A stretch of 6,449 nucleotides of DNA, from NCBI GenBank assembly GCA_003520455.1, contig DOUV01001078.1:1-6449 (forward strand), in the 5' to 3' direction. This DNA comes from Chloroflexota bacterium (lineage in GTDB: Bacteria; Chloroflexota; Anaerolineae; Ardenticatenales; Ardenticatenaceae). Shown piece by piece: positions 1 to 5,669 of the stretch. A program made the position numbers and the translations under genes. Within the stretch, counting starts at the first letter, position 1. Every line of letters begins with the position of its first letter. Under the pieces are notes generated by a model. It worked only from the letters and a program-made list of their open reading frames with translations, had not been told where the DNA came from and ran no database searches.

Positions 1-488
1 ATGTGTTCCAGCTTTTTGCCGGTGAATTCACCTACAAATTTCTGCCGTTCGGCGATGATGTCAGGGGCATAATCATCGGCCGGTTTACGTGGAATTTTGA
101 TAACGTTTTCTTCTTCCTCGCTGATAGCGTCTTCCACTTTCAGTGTCAGTTTACCGAACGGGCTGGCGGAAAAGCGCACCTCGATGCTGTATTTGCCTTC
201 GGGCAGCCGATCTACGGCGCAAATGACGTGCAGTACACGGCGCAGGGGGAAGTCCAGCGGCTTTTCCGGCGTCAGGTCTTCTGGTTTGAAGGTTTGCCCA
301 TCATCCAGTTCCAGGGTCACGGCCGTGAGCGGTATCTCTTGTTTGCCAATGCTGACGCCATGCAGCCCGGTAATCTGGGCATCGCTGAGACGGTTTTTAA
401 TGGCAAAACGGACGCCATGACGGTTATTTTTCAAGCTGCCAAAGGTGTATAACTGTTTCAATAATAAGCTGGGAATTGCAAAGGCCAT
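1..488 (-). CDS. Probable HMG-CoA reductase, N-terminal part (runs off the left edge)
   Basis: An open frame runs from ATG at 488 to the left edge without a stop: 162 complete codons, beginning MAFAIPSLLL. The start is well supported by GGAGG six bases upstream. Residues 1-120 look like a soluble, strand-rich domain (for example residues 52-63 and 100-119). An acidic stretch follows at 121-128, then IPRKPADDYAPDIIAERQKF and EFTGKKLEHI at 133-163. From memory of the family, this last part resembles the segment just before the ENxxG substrate-binding region of bacterial HMG-CoA reductases, and the leading domain resembles the N-terminal extension of Chloroflexota members. HMG-CoA reductase makes mevalonate from HMG-CoA with NAD(P)H, feeding isoprenoid synthesis. 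The catalytic domain lies outside the window, so the product name is an inference; the reading frame itself is solid. It has no membrane segment. Its base composition (about 52% GC) is clearly lower than its neighbour's. Confidence 0.62.
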   Translation of the reverse strand, partial: MAFAIPSLLLKQLYTFGSLKNNRHGVRFAIKNRLSDAQITGLHGVSIGKQEIPLTAVTLELDDGQTFKPEDLTPEKPLDFPLRRVLHVICAVDRLPEGKYSIEVRFSASPFGKLTLKVEDAISEEEENVIKIPRKPADDYAPDIIAERQKFVGEFTGKKLEH

Positions 489-494
489 CGTTTT

Positions 495-499
495 CCTCC
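495..499 (-). promoter_or_regulatory. Ribosome binding site of the probable HMG-CoA reductase gene
   Basis: Read on the minus strand, GGAGG stands six bases before ATG 488 (GGAGGAAAACGATG). This is a near-consensus Shine-Dalgarno at good spacing and fixes the start of the leftmost gene. I could not see convincing -35/-10 boxes in the 142-bp gap upstream. Confidence 0.8.
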
Positions 500-503
500 A
501 TAG

Positions 504-540
504 GGATTGAGATTGGAGATGAGAGACTGGAGATTGAGGG
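504..540. repeat. Low-complexity GAGATTG/GAGACTG degenerate repeat
   Basis: On the plus strand this stretch is built of variants of one short unit: GATTGAGATTGGAGATGAGA, then GACTGGAGATTGAGGG. A related motif lies inverted at 583-597 (CCCCCAATCTCTCTC). Short purine-rich tracts of this kind are, as I recall, scattered between genes in some Chloroflexota genomes. No coding role is visible. Confidence 0.55.
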
Positions 541-630
541 CTCCGACGAACAGGACCCGAGGATCACACCTGGGAAGCACGACCCCCAATCTCTCTCTTC
601 ATGGCAGAAAATGAATGGCGCTGGTCAACG

Positions 631-3600
631 TCAGGGCTGCGCGTTGTCGAAGAGCAGCACCCGGTTGGTGGCGCCGTCGGCCACGACGACGTGGTCGCCA
701 CCCGCGGCAATCCCGGTCGGCAGGCTGAAGCTCGCCGGGTCGCTTCCGTAGTGGCCCCAGACGCGGCTGAGCGTGCCGTCACGGTTGAATTCGATGACGC
801 GATAGCTCTCGGGATCGGTGATGTACACGTGCTGCTCGTCGGCCGCGATGTAGGGCTTGTTGGTGACGCTCTCACCGGCCCACGCCCGCACCGGCCACTG
901 GGCCAGCGGGGTGAAATTGGCATCGAATACCTGAATGCGCTGGTTCCAGGTATCGGCGACGTAGATGGTGCCATCGGGGGCGATTGCGATGCCAACCGGC
1001 TCGGCGAACTGGCCTGGCCCGCTCCCAGCGCCCCCGTATTGGGCCAGGAATGTCCCGTCGGCATCGAATTTCTCGACCCGCTTGTTCCCGGTGTCGGTCA
1101 CGTAGACGTTCCCCTGCCCGTCTACGGCGATGCCACGCGGCCCCCAGAAGGTGCCGGGCGCCCCCAGGGTGCCGCCGGTATCGACAAAGCTCCCCCACTG
1201 GCGCACAAACTTCCCGGAGGCATCCAACTTCTGGATGCGGTGGTTCCAGGTATCTGCCACGTAGATCGAACCATCCGGCCCGACCCCGACGCCCCAGGGT
1301 TCGTTGAACTGGCCCTCGCCGGCCCGCTGGCAGCCGCTGCCGTCGGCCAGATTGCAGAAACTCCCGAACGCGCCCACCAGGGTGCCATCCGGGCGCACGA
1401 TCTCGATGCGGTGGTTGCCGCCGTCCGCCACCACCAGGTCGCCATCCGCCGTCAGCGCCACGCTCTTCGGATTGTTGAATGTGACCTCGCCCTGACCGCC
1501 ACCGATGACGCGGGAGGCCGAGCGTTGGACCGTGGCATCGGCGTACTCGTCCTTCGCCAGACCCGGGTCAACCGCCTGAATCTGACTGCCGTACTGCCAG
1601 ACCTCCTTGACCACATCCGGCTGCACGTACATCACGAAGTCGGTCGAACCGAGGGGTTCCTTGACCTTACGGTAGAGCAAGAAGTCCACAAGCTGCTTGC
1701 GCTTCTCGGGGTTGGTCAGGCTCTCCCAGGCCGAGCGAAGGGTCATGCCCTTGTAGTCCTCGGGGAACCACCAGCGCAGCCGGTACTGGTGGCGGATATA
1801 GCCATTGACGTAGGGCCGTACCAGGTTCTCGTTCGTCAACCCAACCAGAACGACCGGAGCCTCGCTGATGTTCGGTCCGGGGCTGGCGCCGTAGTAGAGA
1901 CGATTCGGATAGTTGCGCAGGTACCACTCAAACGGCCAGGAGGTCTCGTTGTCGTAGGCCACCTTCAGGTTGTGGCCCCCGTCCAGGCGCGCGCTGAGCG
2001 CATCGATCTCGTGCATGACCATGGTCACGTCAGGCGTCGTCTGGGTGTAGATCAGCATATCCTCGGCGATATCGCCGTGCACGTAGGTCACAATCCAGGC
2101 AAAGCGAATCGTCAAGCCCGCCAGCACCGCCAGCAGCAACAGAACCGCCGCCTGTCGGGCAGGACGCTCACCCAGGCGTTGCCCAAGTTGCCAGGCCCCC
2201 CAGCCAGCCGCCACCAGGACGGTGAGGGCCGTGATCCAGCGGGCCGTGATATTCAGTGCGTCGAGGCTCGTGCCTCGGAACGGCAGCTTGCCATCCACCA
2301 GCAGCCAGAGCAGCGTGCCGAGTGCCAGAGCGGCCGTGCCGAAGGCGATGGCGAACCAGAAGCCATCCCGCTCGCGCAGGGTCGCCCACTCCACACCGTC
2401 GAAGAAACGCCCCAAGGTCCAGCCCGCCAGCCAGACCAGGGGCAGCGCCAGGTTGAGAATGAGCCAGGGCATCTTCTCACCGGCGAGGCTCAAGGCCAGG
2501 TACATCGCGAAGAACCACCAAACCAGGAAGATCGGGAAGAGGCCCGGGACGCGCGGCTGCCCCTCGTCGGTCGCCGTCGGCCCCTGCCTGCCGCGCAGGA
2601 GCAGCGTCCCACCGGTGAACAGACCGACGAAGAGAGGCAAAAATTCATACGGGGGAATCAGCAGCAGGTAGTAATACCAGGGCTGCTCGCCGCGGCGAAC
2701 GCCCTGCTGATCGATCCAGTAGCCCAACGCCCCTACCAGACCGCTCGCGATGCCGTAGCCGTTGGTCAGGAAGCTCGTGTGAAGCACCAGGTAGGGCACG
2801 TAGAAGACCGCCGCGGCCACGAGGAACTTGCGCAGGTCCCACACGGCACTTGCCAGGGCGAACGCCAGCCCGAACATCACCAGCACCACGCCGCCACTCC
2901 GCAGGATCCCGGCGCCTGAGTAGTCGAGTGCATCCCAGCCCAGGCCCAAGACTTTGCCGAAGAGAACGTCCACCCAGAGAGCCGAGGTCAACGGGAGCAA
3001 CAGGGCGGCGATCATCACCAACAGGTCCCACGTGCGCGATTGGCGCCAATTGGATATCAGCCCGCGGCTCCACCGCCAGACGAAGAGTCCCAGCAAGAAA
3101 ATCCAGATCACGGCGCTAAAGAGGAATGAGGTCTCCTTGTTCGAATAGAAGAGCGCCAACCCCGCGGCCGTTCCGTAGAGGTGGAACGGCTTACCTTCCT
3201 CGAGATAACGGAATATCATCCACACGATGATGGCCTGCCAGAGCATCGTGAAGATGTCCTCGCGGATGAAGCGCGAGTAGTAGAGGAACGAGGGCGAGAT
3301 CAGGGTGAGGAAGACGGTCGCCAGCGCCCCCTTGGTGCCAATCCAGCGCCGCAGCAGCCAGGGAAAGGCTAAGATCGCCAGCCCGAACAGCACCGCGGAC
3401 ACCCGGACGGTGAAGTCGGAATCTCCGAAGAGCCAGAAAATGAACGCGGTGGCGTGGAAGAGCCACGGCCCGTGCATGAGAGGGTCGTGCTTGTAGCCGT
3501 TGCCGATGTAGAGATACCAGGAATAGACCGCGTGGAGACTTTCATCGTGGTGCAGCGCGCGGCCGCCCAGGTCCCAAAAGCGGGTGAGAACCCCCAGCAG

Positions 3601-3702
3601 GATGAAGACGCCAAAGAGCACCACGGCCCAGTCGAGGGTGACCAACCGCCCGATCGGGATGCTCAGCCAGTCGCGTCGTCGCAGTTCAACGGTTGAATCC
3701 AT
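631..3702 (-). CDS. TIGR03663 (Agl23-like) GT-C-type membrane protein fused to a six-bladed NHL propeller
   Basis: This is a 1023-residue polytopic membrane protein. ATG 3702 (MDSTVELRRRDW) is chosen because AAGAGG stands eight bases upstream. An in-frame ATG at 3837 would overlap the upstream gene and add a basic 45-residue stretch. Residues 21-541 contain about a dozen or more hydrophobic segments. The first loop carries HHDES (51-55), then KHDP (71-74) and HGPW (77-80). RED lies at 147-149, NKE at 188-190 and GEKMPW at 408-413. The family shows N-terminal similarity to dolichyl-phosphate-mannose protein mannosyltransferases, whose catalytic acidic residues lie in the first loop. Residues 542-700 are a soluble domain with YDNETSWPFEWYLRNYP (583-599). 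From about 735 come six NHL repeats, at 758-769, 815-826, 868-879, 915-926, 961-972 and 1007-1018, each of the form VADxxNxRIxxF. The C-terminus is probably extracytoplasmic. A transfer or flipping role for lipid-linked sugar is inferred; the substrate is unknown. Confidence 0.85.
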   Translation of the reverse strand: MDSTVELRRRDWLSIPIGRLVTLDWAVVLFGVFILLGVLTRFWDLGGRALHHDESLHAVYSWYLYIGNGYKHDPLMHGPWLFHATAFIFWLFGDSDFTVRVSAVLFGLAILAFPWLLRRWIGTKGALATVFLTLISPSFLYYSRFIREDIFTMLWQAIIVWMIFRYLEEGKPFHLYGTAAGLALFYSNKETSFLFSAVIWIFLLGLFVWRWSRGLISNWRQSRTWDLLVMIAALLLPLTSALWVDVLFGKVLGLGWDALDYSGAGILRSGGVVLVMFGLAFALASAVWDLRKFLVAAAVFYVPYLVLHTSFLTNGYGIASGLVGALGYWIDQQGVRRGEQPWYYYLLLIPPYEFLPLFVGLFTGGTLLLRGRQGPTATDEGQPRVPGLFPIFLVWWFFAMYLALSLAGEKMPWLILNLALPLVWLAGWTLGRFFDGVEWATLRERDGFWFAIAFGTAALALGTLLWLLVDGKLPFRGTSLDALNITARWITALTVLVAAGWGAWQLGQRLGERPARQAAVLLLLAVLAGLTIRFAWIVTYVHGDIAEDMLIYTQTTPDVTMVMHEIDALSARLDGGHNLKVAYDNETSWPFEWYLRNYPNRLYYGASPGPNISEAPVVLVGLTNENLVRPYVNGYIRHQYRLRWWFPEDYKGMTLRSAWESLTNPEKRKQLVDFLLYRKVKEPLGSTDFVMYVQPDVVKEVWQYGSQIQAVDPGLAKDEYADATVQRSASRVIGGGQGEVTFNNPKSVALTADGDLVVADGGNHRIEIVRPDGTLVGAFGSFCNLADGSGCQRAGEGQFNEPWGVGVGPDGSIYVADTWNHRIQKLDASGKFVRQWGSFVDTGGTLGAPGTFWGPRGIAVDGQGNVYVTDTGNKRVEKFDADGTFLAQYGGAGSGPGQFAEPVGIAIAPDGTIYVADTWNQRIQVFDANFTPLAQWPVRAWAGESVTNKPYIAADEQHVYITDPESYRVIEFNRDGTLSRVWGHYGSDPASFSLPTGIAAGGDHVVVADGATNRVLLFDNAQP
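921..1293 (-). repeat. Near-identical NHL blade coding units 300 bp apart
   Basis: Bases 921-993 and 1221-1293 match at 55 of 73 positions by hand count, including a shared TGGTTCCAGGTATC. They encode VADTWNQRIQVF (residues 915-926) and VADTWNHRIQKL (815-826), exactly 100 residues apart. The propeller therefore seems to have grown at least partly by duplication of a two-blade unit. Confidence 0.7.
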
Positions 3703-3710
3703 GCGTCGTT

Positions 3711-3716
3711 CCTCTT
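3711..3716 (-). promoter_or_regulatory. Ribosome binding site of the NHL-fused membrane protein
   Basis: On the minus strand AAGAGG lies eight bases before ATG 3702 and only four bases after the 13-bp inverted repeat. It supports the 3702 start over the in-frame ATG at 3837. Being next to the hairpin, its accessibility could depend on the RNA fold. Confidence 0.65.
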
Positions 3717-3720
3717 CAAC

Positions 3721-3760
3721 CGTAGCACGGAGCCCATTTCTGCGCTTGCTCCGTGCTACG
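3721..3760. repeat. Perfect 13-bp inverted repeat between the two GT-C-like genes
   Basis: CGTAGCACGGAGC (3721-3733) and GCTCCGTGCTACG (3748-3760) are exact reverse complements around a 14-base loop. The element fills most of the 67-bp gap between the stop at 3770 and the start at 3702. It has no T run after the stem on the minus strand, so a classical intrinsic terminator is unlikely. It could be a dispersed REP-like palindrome, an RNA processing or stability element between cistrons, or a modulator of the adjacent ribosome binding site. Confidence 0.85.
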
Positions 3761-3769
3761 TCTACCTTC

Positions 3770-5644
3770 CTACTTGCCCTCTGGAACCTGGACGTACAAA
3801 ATCGCCTCCTGTGCGCCCAACCCGCTCTGGACATCACGCATCACGAGCCATCGTAGGAGGGGCTGGCCGGTCAGGCCTGGCCACTGCCAGCTGGGCCGCA
3901 CTGTGTAGCGGCTGCCAATCATGCCCGGCGGTGCGGGCTGATCCGGGCTGAGCAGCGCAGCGGTCGGTACGTCGGCGCTGCCCCCCTCCACCAGGGTGAG
4001 ATGGCGGAAATCGCGCAGGTACCAATACGGCGCGGCGCCCAGCGAGCGCTGGAGGGCCACCGGGAGGCTGTTGCGCTCGTGCAGGCGCTCGTTGGAGGTT
4101 TCGGCCAGGAAGTGCGCTAGCGTGCGCAGGTCGGGATCGCTCGGTGTCCCCGCCGCGACGAGGGGCTCGCGCGGGTCGTTCCCATACATGAACGAGAGCA
4201 TCCAGGCGGTGCGCAATGACACAACCGGTAGCAACAGCGCCGCCGTCAACCCGAGCGCCCGCAGCACTCCGCCGCCGCCACTCAGGCTCCAAATCATGGA
4301 GAGCCCCGACACCAACACCAGGAGGGCCGCAAAGGCCAACCAGAGGTGCAACGACTGGGCGGTCTGAAGGTAGGCGATGATGTTGAGCCAGAGGAACCCG
4401 CCGATGATGGCCACAAGTGCCAGGTAGGCCCCCTCAGCCTCCCACCGTCCCTCCCGTTGAACCGCACCGGCGATTCGGGCCAGCCCGGCCCCGCCGAGCA
4501 GTGCCAACGGCAGCGCCACCACTGCCACGCCTCCGGCCCAGCCACTGTTGAAGAGCGTCGCCGGCACCATGGTGACCGCTGTCCAAATGAGCAAGAAGAT
4601 CACCCAGCCCGGCTGCCGCTCCACCCAGACGGCCGCTCCCGCAATGCCCAGGATAACGATTGGAAGTTCGTAGAGCAGCACGGCCAGCATGAAGGGGACC
4701 GGCAGCGCCGGTCCTCGACCGAAGATGGCCCCCAACCACTGCGCCGGCAGATCGAAGGCAGCCCCTAATCCGGCCGGATTGGTCCCCCCGGCCGTTGCCA
4801 CCAGCACGAAGAGTGCGAGCCCCTCAAACGTGAGTCGCCCCGCCAGTGGTCGAAGGTCGCTCCAGATCGAGCGAACGTCGCCGTCGCGTCCCGAGACAGA
4901 TAACTCCTCCCTCGCTTCCTCGTTCCTACTCTCCTTGTCTCCCCGCCTCCCACTGTACCGGAGCCAACCGACGAACAGCGTCCCGGCCACCAGCACCGAC
5001 CAGAAGCCGGGCCCACTGGTCAGCCCCAGCGCCAGAGCGATGGTCATCAGCCAGGCATCGCCGCGCTGGCGGCTGCGCACGAAGCGGGCGACGCCGGCAA
5101 CGAGCAGGAGGCTGAAGAACACGCTCAAGGCCTCGGGCTGCGCCTGGCGACTGAAAAAGAGCAGTGCGGGCGAGAACAGCACCAGGAGCGCCGCCCCCAG
5201 CGCAGTCCCTCGGCCCACGATCGGCCGGAGGAGCCAGAAACTCACTACTGTCGCGATGCCGGCCAGCGCCGAGATCGCCCGCGCCCATCCGTCCGTCTCA
5301 CCGAACAATCTGAACAGGAGGGCGGTCGCATTCAACAGCAGCGGGCTCAGGCCACGACTCAAGTACCCCACTCCCTCGCCGCTCCCGGGGGTCCCTCCGG
5401 CCACCAGCGCCAGGCGCGCCTCAAGCTCGGCGAGCGGCCAGCGGGCCAGGTCGCCCACGCGCACCACTGTTGCCATCAGACCGAGGAGCAACCAGAGGGT
5501 GCTCTCGAGCGATGGACCCGCGGCAGCAGTTGTGACCGGCGGGGTCGGGGAGGTGAGTGGCTCGTGCTCCTCACCGTTGACGGGAGCCACAACAAGCGGC
5601 CCGGTGACGCGAGGGGGAGAGGGTTGTTGCTGTTTCTTGGCCAT
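3770..5644 (-). CDS. GT-C-type (PMT/TIGR03663-related) membrane protein, degenerate paralogue of its neighbour
   Basis: This is a 624-residue protein starting MAKKQQQPSPPRV. A Pro/Thr-rich cytoplasmic tail (1-45) is followed by about 12-14 hydrophobic segments (48-482) and a soluble, probably extracytoplasmic C-terminal domain (483-624). It aligns with the downstream 1023-residue protein almost without gaps over residues 95-215: LFGETD (113-118) against LFGDSD, and SPALLFFSR (158-166) against SPSFLYYSR. At the C-terminus WYLRDF (541-546) matches WYLRNY and LYVQ (616-619) matches MYVQ, where the shared region ends. Motifs kept in the neighbour are changed here: HHDES lies opposite LAELEA (71-76), RED opposite QPE (169-171), KE opposite GP (211-212). 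An active sugar transferase is therefore doubtful; a partner subunit or divergent enzyme is possible. ATG 5644 has no clear Shine-Dalgarno. A TTG at 5680 with a weak AGGT upstream would add 12 residues and overlap the preceding gene. A hydrophilic repeat-like insert occupies residues 231-256. Confidence 0.8.
   Translation of the reverse strand: MAKKQQQPSPPRVTGPLVVAPVNGEEHEPLTSPTPPVTTAAAGPSLESTLWLLLGLMATVVRVGDLARWPLAELEARLALVAGGTPGSGEGVGYLSRGLSPLLLNATALLFRLFGETDGWARAISALAGIATVVSFWLLRPIVGRGTALGAALLVLFSPALLFFSRQAQPEALSVFFSLLLVAGVARFVRSRQRGDAWLMTIALALGLTSGPGFWSVLVAGTLFVGWLRYSGRRGDKESRNEEAREELSVSGRDGDVRSIWSDLRPLAGRLTFEGLALFVLVATAGGTNPAGLGAAFDLPAQWLGAIFGRGPALPVPFMLAVLLYELPIVILGIAGAAVWVERQPGWVIFLLIWTAVTMVPATLFNSGWAGGVAVVALPLALLGGAGLARIAGAVQREGRWEAEGAYLALVAIIGGFLWLNIIAYLQTAQSLHLWLAFAALLVLVSGLSMIWSLSGGGGVLRALGLTAALLLPVVSLRTAWMLSFMYGNDPREPLVAAGTPSDPDLRTLAHFLAETSNERLHERNSLPVALQRSLGAAPYWYLRDFRHLTLVEGGSADVPTAALLSPDQPAPPGMIGSRYTVRPSWQWPGLTGQPLLRWLVMRDVQSGLGAQEAILYVQVPEGK
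4877..4954 (-). repeat. Purine-rich low-complexity segment translated inside the 624-residue protein
   Basis: On the minus strand this is almost all purine (GGGAGGCGGGGAGACAAGGA and so on). It encodes SGRRGDKESRNEEAREELSV and SGRDGD (residues 231-256), a highly charged loop between two membrane segments, unlike the Ala/Leu/Gly/Val-rich rest. It resembles the GGAGACAAGGAG-type intergenic tracts I associate with Chloroflexota. The length keeps the frame open. Confidence 0.55.
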
Positions 5645-5669
5645 AGGGTCTTGGAAAGCGCCGGTGCGA

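Larger units (their letters stand above)
489..630. other. Intergenic gap and compositional boundary
   Basis: This is the only gap over 100 bases in the window. It separates the stop of the NHL-fused membrane protein from the start of the probable HMG-CoA reductase. It holds the low-complexity repeat at 504-540 and a related CCCCCAATCTCTCTC run at 583-597. No open frame in it looks like a gene, and I see no strong GC hairpin followed by a T run, so no intrinsic terminator can be called. GC content falls sharply across it from right to left. Confidence 0.6.

Noticed and set aside
3..452. A 149-codon plus-strand open frame at the left end
   Set aside because: It is antisense to the frame starting at 488, which has a strong Shine-Dalgarno and a protein-like composition. 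The plus frame has no ribosome binding site that can be seen.
530..593. Possible terminator hairpin GAGATTGAGGG / CCCCAATCTC after the NHL-fused gene
   Set aside because: The stem has a bulge, the loop is over 40 bases and there is no T run. The pairing follows from related repeat units lying in opposite orientation.
643..1510. Periodic sequence that could suggest a tandem DNA repeat or CRISPR-like array
   Set aside because: The period is about 140-160 bases with low identity, it is in frame, and it encodes NHL blades.
601..2919. A 772-codon plus-strand open frame opposite the NHL-fused gene
   Set aside because: It is an antisense shadow produced by high GC. Its translation is rich in His, Gln, Arg and Asp with no recognisable domain, while the minus strand holds clear membrane and NHL motifs.
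3703..3837. In-frame upstream start (ATG 3837) for the NHL-fused protein
   Set aside because: It would overlap the preceding gene by 68 bases, translate the inverted repeat, and add a basic stretch not expected in the family. ATG 3702 has a good Shine-Dalgarno.
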